Assembly: GCA_902474645.1 (NCBI GenBank)
Contig: CABRWN010000029.1
Location: forward strand, 1 to 16,165
From: an uncultured Collinsella sp.
Lineage (GTDB): Bacteria > Actinomycetota > Coriobacteriia > Coriobacteriales > Coriobacteriaceae
Length of the DNA: 16,165 nucleotides
Direction: 5' to 3'
Positions 8,180 through 15,478 of the stretch are shown here, in pieces; positions within the stretch are counted from its first letter, which is position 1; each line of letters opens with the position of its first letter. Both the position numbers and the translations under genes were made by a program. A model generated the notes under the pieces. It had not been told where the DNA came from. It saw only the letters and a program-made list of their open reading frames with translations, and ran no database searches.

Positions 8180-8464
8180 CTATCCCTCGTCGCCGGCGTC
8201 GTACACGATATCGAGGCCACAAACAGGGCATTTCTCCGGATACACCGGCATATGAACGCCCGTACGTTTCCTCACTTCGTCGCTGAGTCTGTCGCGCGCA
8301 TCGATGAACCGAATGTCGAGACACGGTATTTGCGAGCCGCAGCAAGGGCAGGTGACGACAAACGACCCGCAATCAACCTCTACGCTCGGAAACATATTGT
8401 TGTCTATAAGGGCACACGGCAGTTTTCCGTACTTCCCCATCGCAATATCGCCTCGCCAGCTCAT
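8180..8464 (-). CDS. Small zinc-ribbon-like protein, function unknown
   Basis: A 94-residue protein with two cysteine knuckles, CPCCG (C39, C42) and CPVCG (C79, C82), 36 residues apart. This spacing is suited to one zinc ribbon. No membrane segment or signal peptide. The start at 8464 is chosen because AGGGGAG lies five bases upstream; 24 further codons are open upstream without such a site. The gene lies 122 bases downstream of the HNH endonuclease gene on the same strand and could be co-transcribed with it. It converges on the DUF5710 gene with only 37 bases between the stops and no visible terminator. I do not recognise a family. Confidence 0.65.
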   Translation of the reverse strand: MSWRGDIAMGKYGKLPCALIDNNMFPSVEVDCGSFVVTCPCCGSQIPCLDIRFIDARDRLSDEVRKRTGVHMPVYPEKCPVCGLDIVYDAGDEG

Positions 8465-8586
8465 ACACGCTCCCCTCTCGCTATACAAAACAGGAAGAGC
8501 ATGCACCGGCAGGCGTGCGCGAGATTGCATCGCCACGCGATCCGATCAAACAACACGATCGTCAAAGAATGCCAAAGCCAAATACG

Positions 8587-9669
8587 CTAATACGGCAGAA
8601 GCCCCGCCTTTTCACGCTTCTTTTCCGAGCGATCGAACTCAATGCGATGGGCCTCAAGAAACACCGTATTGGGTCGCCACTGACGCTCATTCGGCTGCCT
8701 TAGCGTCGCACCCGCAAAGGAAACGTAGTCGGTCTTATCCAGCAGGTACGATCCGCACAGCCGATATTCGCCGCAAACAGGCTCAAACGAAATCAGGTGA
8801 GCATCAAATAGGGAATGAAGATCGCGCCGAAGCTGAATGCCGTTGCTGGCAACCTGCGATTTGGGTCCCGAGTAATTCTCGATATGTGCAGCCTCCAGAG
8901 CTTCGCTGACGCCGCAGTCCGACACCGCGCAACGGCCATCATAGGCGGCAACGAGCTGCTTGCGGAACCATTGCTGCCCCAATCGCTCGTGCCTTAACGC
9001 ATAGCGGACCTTTTCGTCGTCGGTCGTACCCTGTCCGGCAAACTCAATATCGACGGGCATGTGCTTCAGATAACTCATGTCGGGCGCAAAACGAGGGTCC
9101 GGTCCGCCTTTATGAACAGGACCGTGCAGAACAAACCATCCGTTTTCGGGCTCGAACCGTTCAACAAATGCAAGGCCGAGCACCTTGTAGCCCACCTCGG
9201 TTGCAAATATGACTCCGACTGGAACGCCACATTCCATGCAGTTGAGCATTTTACGGTTGTAATTCTGGTCTCGAAAACCAACGGTACCCGGCGCTTGAAC
9301 CGAGTACTTAATGACCCACGTACCATCGTCCAAATAGAGCGGAGGCACATCGGTGTAGAAGCTCTTTTTAGAGTTATGGACCGAAAGCGCAAAGATCTTA
9401 TTTGGATCTTGCTTCACCCGGTCCTGGCCCGGCCAGAAGATCCCTGAATCCCGCGTTACGGGAAAGAAGTCCGAGCCAATTCTCAAACGATACTGATACT
9501 GAGGGCTATCTTCCTTGGTGTGGTGCGGAAGGCTGGTCCAAACGCCGCCGCGCTGTTCCTCACCCAGAAACCACTCCCATGCCTCAACGTATTCGGAAGG
9601 CACGAGACTGCAGGCGCGGTCATAGCTTGGTCCATCCATCAACGGAACAGCAAGGTCAATGTCGTTCAT
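8587..9669 (-). CDS. HNH endonuclease with unassigned N-terminal domain
   Basis: A 360-residue protein whose C-terminal part is an HNH_2-type nuclease. It has a cysteine pair at C247 and C252, AAHI with the catalytic His262, NG at 276-277, RRDLHSLFD with His285, and the trailing HLISF. The upstream portion (about 95-185) has PLYLDDGTWVIKYSVQ, NRKMLNCMECGVPVGV and YKVLGLAFVERFEPENGWF. I associate this pattern with the N-terminal domain of many HNH restriction-like proteins, possibly an SRA/EVE-type modified-DNA reader; that is inference from memory. Expected role: DNA cleavage, plausibly in restriction of modified or foreign DNA. I prefer ATG 9669, with AGGTG six bases upstream, over a GTG three codons earlier. 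No methyltransferase is adjacent, consistent with a modification-dependent enzyme or a solitary nuclease. Confidence 0.85.
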   Translation of the reverse strand: MNDIDLAVPLMDGPSYDRACSLVPSEYVEAWEWFLGEEQRGGVWTSLPHHTKEDSPQYQYRLRIGSDFFPVTRDSGIFWPGQDRVKQDPNKIFALSVHNSKKSFYTDVPPLYLDDGTWVIKYSVQAPGTVGFRDQNYNRKMLNCMECGVPVGVIFATEVGYKVLGLAFVERFEPENGWFVLHGPVHKGGPDPRFAPDMSYLKHMPVDIEFAGQGTTDDEKVRYALRHERLGQQWFRKQLVAAYDGRCAVSDCGVSEALEAAHIENYSGPKSQVASNGIQLRRDLHSLFDAHLISFEPVCGEYRLCGSYLLDKTDYVSFAGATLRQPNERQWRPNTVFLEAHRIEFDRSEKKREKAGLLPY

Positions 9670-9821
9670 CGCCAGCACCTACAACCATACGAACGCGAGT
9701 CATGCCCCTCAATAATATGGCCGAGAGTCAATTATTACGAGATCTCATTCCGCGATCGGCACATCGTTGATGCTCTCGGTTTGCCGCTGGCGCGCTTGTA
9801 CCCCGCTGCCCCACTCCCCTG

Positions 9822-9827
9822 TATACT
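9822..9827 (+). promoter_or_regulatory. Probable -10 element for the 163-residue hypothetical gene
   Basis: TATACT lies 58 bases before the start at 9885. The best upstream -35-like sequence, TTGTAC (9796-9801), is 20 bases away, longer than the usual 16-18, so the promoter is incomplete by eye. Confidence 0.4.
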
Positions 9828-9844
9828 GATGTAGCACGTGTTTC

Positions 9845-9866
9845 ATCCGGGCTTGTTGGACCGGAT
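9845..9866 (+). promoter_or_regulatory. Leader stem-loop before the hypothetical gene
   Basis: ATCCGG and CCGGAT form a perfect 6-bp stem with a 10-base loop, lying within the predicted 5' leader. It ends eight bases before the GGGAGGG ribosome binding site. It could be a protein-binding site or simple structure; there is no further evidence. Confidence 0.3.
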
Positions 9867-9884
9867 TGTTCATGGGAGGGTCTT

Positions 9885-10376
9885 ATGGCTGCTTCAAATC
9901 CGCCTAAGGGGAGCGTTTCCTCTTCGTCCATCAAGCCAGTTACGCGCAAGGCCGCGCGTTGCCAGCGCGAGGTCGCTTGGCTTGTCACGCAGGCGGCGAG
10001 CAGGCTCGTGGCGAGCACGGAGGACGTCAATGCGCCTACGCCGAGCTTTGTGTTAGCGGCGGCGCTAGATTTTGTGCGCCAATTGGAGCTTGCCGCACAG
10101 GATGCCAGCGGCCACCTCGACTACCAGAATGTTATGGCGCCCGACCTGCAAACGTTCTGCCACATGGCCAAGTTGCCCGCCGCGCCCAATGCGCTTTCGG
10201 ACGCAGGCTACATGTTTACGCTCTCGGGCGCGGACCTTATCCGCGACATCTATGCATACTGCGGCGAGCTCGCCGAGCACCACGTCTTTGACGCGGCAGA
10301 AGTCAAACCGGGATATGTCATCAAGCTGGTTCTTAGGCTGTTCTTGATGGACGGGTTCGGGGCCATGCCGGCGTAA
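9885..10376 (+). CDS. Hypothetical protein, 163 residues
   Basis: No family recognised. The ATG at 9885 is preceded by GGGAGGG (9874-9880) at good spacing and by a TATACT -10, so translation is likely. The first 20 residues are Ser/Lys/Pro-rich and probably disordered. The rest is predicted mainly helical and rich in Ala, with segments such as FVLAAALDFVRQLELAAQDASG and a C-terminal amphipathic stretch YVIKLVLRLFLMDGF. There is no signal peptide and no clear membrane helix. A conserved-looking run HLDYQNVMAPDLQTF could be functional. It diverges from the HNH gene across 215 bases and converges on the broken ATP-binding regulator with a 100-base gap holding no clear terminator. Confidence 0.65.
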   Translation: MAASNPPKGSVSSSSIKPVTRKAARCQREVAWLVTQAASRLVASTEDVNAPTPSFVLAAALDFVRQLELAAQDASGHLDYQNVMAPDLQTFCHMAKLPAAPNALSDAGYMFTLSGADLIRDIYAYCGELAEHHVFDAAEVKPGYVIKLVLRLFLMDGFGAMPA

Positions 10377-10476
10377 GCCGAGTCTTTAGCATCACCGTCG
10401 ACTGGGCAACAACCGCTTTACCTTAATGGACGCCAATCGAGGGTCGATTATTGGGTCGCCTCGTCCACTAACGCAT

Positions 10477-11709
10477 CTATCCCACGCGCTCCGACAGTCG
10501 ATACTTGCGGTTGCGGCTCGTCGCCGGCGCCGTGGGCTCAAGCTCGCTTTGAGCAATGAGCGCGTTGACGCGCGACCTAACCTGGGAAATTGTGAGCCCT
10601 GTGCGCTCTGCCAGCTCGCGCGTCCCCAGCTCGCCGTAGTGTTTGAGTGCCGTCACAATTAAGCCCCCGCCATGATCGACCGGCTCGATCTTTGAACGGT
10701 AAAGTACGACCTTGAACCGATCGAATCCCGGGCAGAACAGGGGCTCGGCCAGACCATGCGCGCGCATGGCATCGATCATCATCGGGATGCCCGAGCCATT
10801 GCCCTCAGCCGGTGAACCTGCGCCATCCGGCAGCGGGACAATCGACATGAGCTTCACAAGCGTCGCGTTACGGCATCGGGAGCTGCCGTCAAACAAGTTC
10901 TCACGCGTTTTTCCGCCACAAAGGCCACCGGGATTCACCACCTCGATACGGTCGTCAAAAACGTCGACAGCGATCGATTGTCCGCAGAACCGATCCCCGT
11001 ATTCCCTATGAATAACTGCATTGGCGATTGCTTCGCGCAGAACCTCCTCGGGAATCTCAAGCGAGTCGACACGCGAGACGCCTTGGACGGTCGAGGTTCG
11101 CCGCAAATTCTTGGCGACGGCTGCGACGGCATCCGAGATCATCTCGCCCAACGTTCCCTCACAGATTGTGCGGTCCATGAACCTCAGCGACCCCGCCATG
11201 CCCTTCTGAGTTCCCGCATGGACAGCCACGTCAATGAAGAGCTTGGGATAGAACTGCTGAGGGTAGGTGCCCACAACTAGGAGTCCAGCCTTGGTGACAT
11301 TGCCCTGGGAATCAAGGATATTTAGGCGCTCCAGCTTCGTTTGTTTGTCCGGCGCGCCGCGCATTGCCCGGGGCGTCAACGAGAAAGCCCGATCTATCGT
11401 ACGGTCGACCAGCGTCTCGTCGAGATCGTCCGCGCCCGCACCCGCCACCGCGTCGCGATCGCTCGGAGTCGCTCGACCGTATGACGCCAATGCGAGCACC
11501 TCGGTCGATGAAAGCGGCACATCTTTGTCATCGATGCGCTTGTAGCTGCCGCCCTGGGCGCCCCGCTCTATGACATAGCAGGGCTTGCTCGACGGATCGA
11601 GCTCCTCAATCGTAATGACGAGAACGATGACGCCCTGAAGCTCCGCTCGCTCGGTCCTGCGGAGAATGCCGCGGATAGATTTCCCTCGTCTCTCAGTTAT
11701 CTCTCGTAA
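10477..11709 (-). pseudogene. 5'-truncated AlbA_2 / ATP-binding transcriptional regulator
   Basis: Numbering is from the GTG at 11520 (347 residues to the stop). The encoded part has a GHKL-type ATPase with N-box REAIANAVIHREY (162-174), DRIEVVNPGGL (190-200) and EGNGSGIPMM (239-248). A C-terminal winged helix-turn-helix follows (about 287-345: TRELAERTGLTISQVRSRVNALI). The frame upstream of that GTG stays open to 11709 and still encodes the end of an AlbA_2 domain (VIVLVITIEEL, KPCYVIERGAQGGSYKR). It contains no ATG, GTG or TTG and no ribosome binding site before a TAA at 11710-11712. The GTG at 11520 lacks a ribosome binding site and would begin in the middle of the fold. The first half of the AlbA_2 domain (the E-x-x-x-E-x-K and AFANT-GG region) is missing. 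The break coincides with the start of the TTATCTCTC repeats, suggesting deletion or replacement there. Confidence 0.75.
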
Positions 11710-11766
11710 TTATCTCTCATTTATCTCTCTATCTCTCGGCTTAGAGATAAGAGATAGATAGAGATG
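11697..11766. repeat. First TTATCTCTC array with inverted copies
   Basis: The 9-mer TTATCTCTC begins at 11697, 11710 and 11721, with a partial copy TATCTCTC at 11730. Inverted copies based on GAGATA follow at 11744-11766. The last two direct copies and the inverted part can form a hairpin of about 14 pairs with one bulged C. Units are separated by 2-4 bases. The DNA is much richer in A and T than the surrounding genes. Confidence 0.75.
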
Positions 11767-11861
11767 GAATGTCTACCATTTGCTTCATTTATACATATTT
11801 TTGCTGGTAGAACAATCGGTATTGAGACAATACCATGATTGCCTGTCTCTTTGCTGCTCAG
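11767..11861. other. AT-rich noncoding island between the two repeat arrays
   Basis: No open frame of useful length. Two dyads are visible. CTACCA (11773-11778) with TGGTAG (11805-11810) encloses an AT-rich loop. A perfect 7-bp inverted repeat, GGTATTG-AGA-CAATACC, lies at 11818-11834 and looks like a repressor operator. Confidence 0.5.
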
Positions 11862-11930
11862 TTATCTCTCATATTTATCTCTCATCTTTCTGTTATCTCT
11901 CGTATTAGAGACGAATGAGATATGAGAGAT
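11862..11930. repeat. Second TTATCTCTC array with inverted copies
   Basis: TTATCTCTC begins at 11862, 11875 and 11893, followed by inverted GAGA-type copies to 11930. ATCTCTCATAT (11864-11874) and ATATGAGAGAT (11920-11930) are exact inverted repeats of 11 bases. Like the first array it is preceded by CAG (CAGTTATCTCTC), and its first two copies have the same 13-base period, so the two arrays look like duplicates of one module about 165 bases apart. Confidence 0.7.
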
Positions 11931-11945
11931 GTGTGGGCGTCGGAT

Positions 11946-12066
11946 GAGCGTGGATTTTGGACGGTCGGGAAATGAGGGTGGATATTTGGACGGTTTTTGG
12001 GCGTTTTGAGGCTGATTCCGTCCGAAAATCCACTCTCATTCGATAGGCGTCCAAGTTTCCACGCTC
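11946..12066. repeat. Nested inverted repeats (A-B-B'-A') upstream of the M16 peptidase gene
   Basis: Two related direct units, A at 11946-11964 (GAGCGTGGATTTTGGACGG) and B at 11972-11993, are followed by their complements in reverse order, B' at 12018-12039 and A' at 12048-12066. B matches the complement of B' at 19 of 22 positions; A matches A' apart from a 3-4-base centre. The whole can fold into one long imperfect hairpin. No open frame of interest is present. It may be a dispersed intergenic repeat or a regulatory structure. Confidence 0.7.
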
Positions 12067-12145
12067 GCGCGGCGGTCACGCAGGGCCTATGCCCAATCCG
12101 CCGGCATCGTCTCCAGTTCGCCGCAGAGCCGCGGCCCCATATGGG

Positions 12146-12151
12146 TATACT
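12146..12151 (+). promoter_or_regulatory. Possible -10 element for the M16 peptidase gene
   Basis: TATACT lies 52 bases before the ATG, which would give a leader of about 45 bases. No good -35 is present at 16-18 bases upstream, so the assignment is tentative. Confidence 0.35.
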
Positions 12152-12171
12152 CTCGAGGATTCGACTCGATT

Positions 12172-12187
12172 CGCCCCCACTGGGGCG
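12172..12187 (+). promoter_or_regulatory. Leader hairpin just before the M16 ribosome binding site
   Basis: CGCCCC and GGGGCG form a 6-bp GC-only stem with a four-base CACT loop. It ends three bases before the A-rich ribosome binding site AAGGAG (12191-12196). It may affect translation or mRNA stability, and no T run follows, so it is not a terminator. Confidence 0.4.
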
Positions 12188-12203
12188 TCAAAGGAGACTG
12201 CAT

Positions 12204-15200
12204 ATGCCCACCACTTCAACCGACCCGCGCGCCGCTGCTGCCGCGCTGCTGGTGCCCGGCACTACCTGCCACGGCTTTGCCGTCGAGCGCTGCGAGACCG
12301 TGCCCGAGCTCGACTCAGACGCCTACGTGCTGCGCCATACCGCCTCGGGCGCTCGCCTGCTGTATCTGTCATGCGACGACGAAAACAAGGCCTTTGCCAT
12401 TGGCTTTAAGACGCCGCCGGCCGATTCCACCGGCGTGTTCCATATTCTTGAGCACTCGGTGCTGTGCGGATCGGCCAAATTCCCCGTCAAGGAGCCGTTT
12501 GTCGACCTGATCAAGAGCTCCATGCAGACGTTCCTCAACGCCATGACCTACCCCGACAAGACTATCTACCCCGTTGCCACCACCAACGAGCAGGATCTGT
12601 ACAACCTGATGGACGTGTACCTGGACGCGGTGTTCAACCCGGCCATCTATACCAAGCCCACCATTTTTGAGCAGGAGGGCTGGCATTACGAGCTGGACCT
12701 GCCGGAGGGCGCCGCGGGCGAGGGCGACGGCAGCCCCGCCAGCCTGCGCGAGGGCACGCTGCGCTATAACGGCGTGGTATTCAACGAGATGAAGGGCGCG
12801 CTGTCCGACCCCATGAGTGTGCTGGACGACGCCGTCAACGCCGCGCTCTATCCCGACACCGCCTATGCGCACGAGAGCGGCGGCGACCCGCGCGCGATTC
12901 CCGCGCTCACCTACGAGCAGTTCCTGGACACGCATGCACGCCACTACAATCCTTCCAACTCCTACATCACGCTCTACGGCGACCTGGACGTGGACCGCGC
13001 ACTGGCCTTTTTGGACGAGCGCTATCTGTCGCAGCCGAGCGCCGCGAGCCGCCGCATGGACGCCGCCGTCGCCGCCGGCGAGGACCCGTCCACGCTGGCA
13101 CCCAATCCCCTGGACGTGCAGGAGCCTGTGACCTGCGAGTATAAGCGCATCGAGATGGTCACCACACCCGAGAACGCCCTGGTGGGCCTGGGCCTTGTGC
13201 TGGGCAGCGCGCTCGACCGCAAGCGCACGATCGCCGCGGACATCCTGTTCGAAGCGCTGCTGGGCTCCAACGAAGCGCCGGTTAAGAAGGCCATTCTGGC
13301 AGCGGGCCTGGGCGGCAACGTGGTGAGCTACACCGCGGCCGAGAGTCTGCAGCCCTACGAGCTCATCATGCTGCAAAACGCACAGCCCGGTGTGGCGCGC
13401 GAGCTGCGTCGCGTGTTCCAGGACGCCTGCCGCGACCTGTGCGAACACGGCGTTCCGCGCGAGCGCCTGGAAGCCATCATCAGCAGCAACGAATACGACC
13501 TGCGCCAGCGCGACTACGGTATCGCCGACGGCGTGGCCATTGCGTGCGACGCGCTGAGCACGTGGCTCTACGATGACGACGCCGCGACGCTGGCGCTCAA
13601 GTACGGTCCGGTGTACGAGGAGCTTCGTGGCGAGCTGGACGGCAGCTACTTTGAGGACCTGCTGCGCGAGCTCGTACTGGAGAACGACCACATGGCGCTG
13701 GTCGAGCTGGCGCCGGTTGACGCCGCCGAGGGTTCGGAGGGTGCCGAAGCCGCCGAACTGGCTGCCAAGCGCGACGCCATGACCGATGCCGAGCTGGCGG
13801 ACGTGGTCGAGCGCACGGCCGCGCTGCGTTCCGCGCAGGAGGCCGAAGACACGCCCGAGGACAAGGCAACGCTGCCGCGCCTGCGTGTATCCGACATTGA
13901 CGAGGCGCGCCCCGAGCCGCCGCTCGTTGTGGACACGACCGCGCCCATCCCCTGCCTGCGCCACGGCATCTCCACCAACCGCCTGGCCTACGCCATGCAG
14001 TACTTCGACCTGAGCTGCATCGCATTTGAGGACCTGCCCTACGTGACGCTGCTCTGCCGCCTACTCAAGCAGCTGCCCACGCGCGAGCACTCGGCCGAGG
14101 AACTCGATAACTTGCTCGCCGGCAAGCTGGGCTTTTTGAGCTTTACGACCGAGGTCATGACCCAGCCCGACGTGGACGGCGTGCGCCCCTATCTGCTGGT
14201 GAGCGCCGGAGCCCTGTCCGAGAAGATCGATGCGCTGGCGAGCCTGCCGCGCGAGGTGTGGTCGAGCACGCTGCTGGCGGATGCCGACGCCGACCGCGTG
14301 CGTGACGTGCTCACGCAGATTCGCATTGGGCTTGAGCAGGGCTTTATTAACAATGGTCACTCGGCGGCGCTTGGTCGCGCGATGAGCTACAGCTCGCCTT
14401 CGGCCGTGGTGCGCGAACAGCTTTCGGGCGTGGATTTCTATCTGTTCCTGCGCGATCTGCTCGAGCACTTTGACGAGCGCCTGGACGGCCTGCGCGCCAA
14501 GTTTGCCGAGCTGGCAGGCCGCATCTTTGTGGCCGACGGTTGCCTGGCGAGCTTTACTGGCAGCGATGAGGACTTTAACGCGTACTGGGCCGCCGCGGGC
14601 GACCTGGAGCTGGGCGCTGGCGACGGCGCCGATGCCGGCCGCGACGCGCTCGTGGTGCCGACGCCGTGCGACCGCCACGAGGCCTTTGTCATCCCCAGCG
14701 ATATCTGCTTTGCAGCAAGCGCGTGCGACCCGCGTCGCCTGGGCATTGACGTGACGGGTGCCTGGGCGGTTGCCGCCAACGCGCTCTCCTACGACTACCT
14801 GTGGAACGAGATCCGCGTGAAGGGCGGTGCGTACGGCTGCGGATTCCGCGCGGCAGGCGAGCGTCAGGCGGCGTTCTACACCTACCGCGACCCGGCAATC
14901 GACCCCTCGATTGAGCGCGTGGAGCGCGCGGGCGCGTGGCTCGGCAGCTTTGAGCCCGACGAGGCCGCCTTTGAGGGCTTTATCGTGAGCTGCGTGAGCG
15001 GCATGGACGCGCCGGTGAAGCCGTACGCGCTCACCAAGCGCCGCAACACGACCTACCTGGCCGGGCTCGATCCGCACGCACGCGAGGAGCGCCGCGCCCA
15101 GATGCTCGCCGCCACGCCCGGTGAGCTTCGCTCGCTCGGCGCCGAGGTGACGCGTATCGCAGCCGAGTCGCCCACCTGTGTCTTTGGCGGCCGCGACGTC

Positions 15201-15248
15201 ATCGCCAAGAGCAACGCCGGCTTTAACGTAGTCGACCTGCTGGGCTAA
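12204..15248 (+). CDS. M16C zinc metallopeptidase, presequence-protease (PreP) / insulinase-like
   Basis: A 1014-residue cytosolic peptidase expected to degrade unfolded peptides up to a few tens of residues inside a closed chamber formed by two M16 halves. The inverted zinc motif HILEH is at residues 80-84 (H80, E83, H84), and the third ligand is E195 in VVFNEMKGALSDP, the M16C pattern. The C-terminal half has the conserved arginine/tyrosine substrate site in RVKGGAYGCGF. FPVKEPF near 93-99 and NAMTYPDKTIYP near 112-123 are typical of PreP-like proteins. Length matches that family (about 970-1000). No signal peptide. The ATG at 12204 is chosen for AAGGAG seven bases upstream; a longer open frame upstream overlaps the repeat region and is not coding. 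A strong terminator follows directly, so the gene is probably monocistronic. An acidic, Ala/Glu-rich linker (about 510-570) joins the halves. Confidence 0.95.
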   Translation: MPTTSTDPRAAAAALLVPGTTCHGFAVERCETVPELDSDAYVLRHTASGARLLYLSCDDENKAFAIGFKTPPADSTGVFHILEHSVLCGSAKFPVKEPFVDLIKSSMQTFLNAMTYPDKTIYPVATTNEQDLYNLMDVYLDAVFNPAIYTKPTIFEQEGWHYELDLPEGAAGEGDGSPASLREGTLRYNGVVFNEMKGALSDPMSVLDDAVNAALYPDTAYAHESGGDPRAIPALTYEQFLDTHARHYNPSNSYITLYGDLDVDRALAFLDERYLSQPSAASRRMDAAVAAGEDPSTLAPNPLDVQEPVTCEYKRIEMVTTPENALVGLGLVLGSALDRKRTIAADILFEALLGSNEAPVKKAILAAGLGGNVVSYTAAESLQPYELIMLQNAQPGVARELRRVFQDACRDLCEHGVPRERLEAIISSNEYDLRQRDYGIADGVAIACDALSTWLYDDDAATLALKYGPVYEELRGELDGSYFEDLLRELVLENDHMALVELAPVDAAEGSEGAEAAELAAKRDAMTDAELADVVERTAALRSAQEAEDTPEDKATLPRLRVSDIDEARPEPPLVVDTTAPIPCLRHGISTNRLAYAMQYFDLSCIAFEDLPYVTLLCRLLKQLPTREHSAEELDNLLAGKLGFLSFTTEVMTQPDVDGVRPYLLVSAGALSEKIDALASLPREVWSSTLLADADADRVRDVLTQIRIGLEQGFINNGHSAALGRAMSYSSPSAVVREQLSGVDFYLFLRDLLEHFDERLDGLRAKFAELAGRIFVADGCLASFTGSDEDFNAYWAAAGDLELGAGDGADAGRDALVVPTPCDRHEAFVIPSDICFAASACDPRRLGIDVTGAWAVAANALSYDYLWNEIRVKGGAYGCGFRAAGERQAAFYTYRDPAIDPSIERVERAGAWLGSFEPDEAAFEGFIVSCVSGMDAPVKPYALTKRRNTTYLAGLDPHAREERRAQMLAATPGELRSLGAEVTRIAAESPTCVFGGRDVIAKSNAGFNVVDLLG

Positions 15249-15254
15249 GGCACC

Positions 15255-15294
15255 AAGGTAGATTTTTGGGACATGCCCGAAAATCTACTTTTTT
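15255..15294 (+). terminator. Intrinsic terminator of the M16 peptidase gene
   Basis: A 13-bp stem (15258-15270 with 15276-15288, GTAGATTTTTGGG, one G-U pair) with a five-base ACATG loop, followed by six T residues. It begins a few bases after the TAA stop. The stem resembles the GTGGATTTTGGAC units upstream of the same gene. Confidence 0.9.
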
Positions 15295-15307
15295 CTGCGG
15301 CTTGGGC

Positions 15308-15415
15308 GGAGTGGCGCAGCCCACCGCGGCGGTTCGTCTCAATCTGTAACAACTAGGTCCAATTTTGCCGAGTTACTGTTACAGATCGAGACGAACTGCC
15401 GCAGACGCCCACTCC
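15308..15415. repeat. Long intergenic inverted repeat, MITE- or ncRNA-like
   Basis: Two 26-base arms, 15326-15351 and 15377-15402, are complementary at 24 positions, and one of the two differences is a G-U pair. They enclose a 25-base loop. Outer arms GGAGTGG (15308-15314) and CCACTCC (15409-15415) extend the dyad after asymmetric interior sequence. No coding frame is apparent. It is too long, and lacks a T run, to be a simple terminator. I see no clear target-site duplication. A miniature transposable or REP-like element is one reading; a structured RNA is another. Confidence 0.7.
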
Positions 15416-15424
15416 ACAGCACAG

Positions 15425-15460
15425 ACCACCACAAAGGTGCCTGTCCCCTTTTTCAGTGGT
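15425..15460. repeat. Short hairpin element containing the GTCCCCTTT motif
   Basis: CACCAC (15427-15432) and GTGGTG (15456-15461) flank AAAGG...CCTTT with a T run, forming a small nested hairpin with terminator-like features. It shares the nonamer GTCCCCTTT with the terminator at 1881-1919. It isolates the hicAB promoter region from upstream transcription if it works as a terminator. Confidence 0.45.
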
Positions 15461-15464
15461 GATT

Positions 15465-15478
15465 CGAACACTTGTTCT
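15465..15478. promoter_or_regulatory. LexA/SOS-box-like dyad 1 over the hicAB distal -35
   Basis: CGAAC-ACTT-GTTCT has both GAAC and GTTC half-sites at the four-base spacing of the Gram-positive/actinobacterial LexA box (CGAAC-N4-GTTCG); only the last base of the outer dyad differs. It covers the -35 at 15472-15477. Confidence 0.55.

Noticed and set aside
10435..10449. AATCGA-GGG-TCGATT dyad between the hypothetical gene and the broken regulator
   Set aside because: The stem is short and has no T run, so it is not a convincing terminator; it may be chance in a convergent gap.
10477..11520. Intact regulator gene starting at the GTG at 11520
   Set aside because: No ribosome binding site precedes this GTG, and AlbA_2-like coding sequence continues in frame upstream, so it is better seen as a truncated gene.
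11697..11930. CRISPR array
   Set aside because: Repeat units are only 9 bases, spacers are 2-9 bases and irregular, there are inverted copies, and no cas genes are present.
11997..12203. 69-codon N-terminal extension of the M16 peptidase
   Set aside because: It overlaps the nested repeat and leader hairpin, is not peptidase-like, and ATG 12204 has AAGGAG at ideal spacing.
12369..13964. Long minus-strand open frame opposite the M16 peptidase
   Set aside because: Antisense shadow with low-complexity His/Arg/Val composition; the M16 zinc motif and start are on the plus strand.
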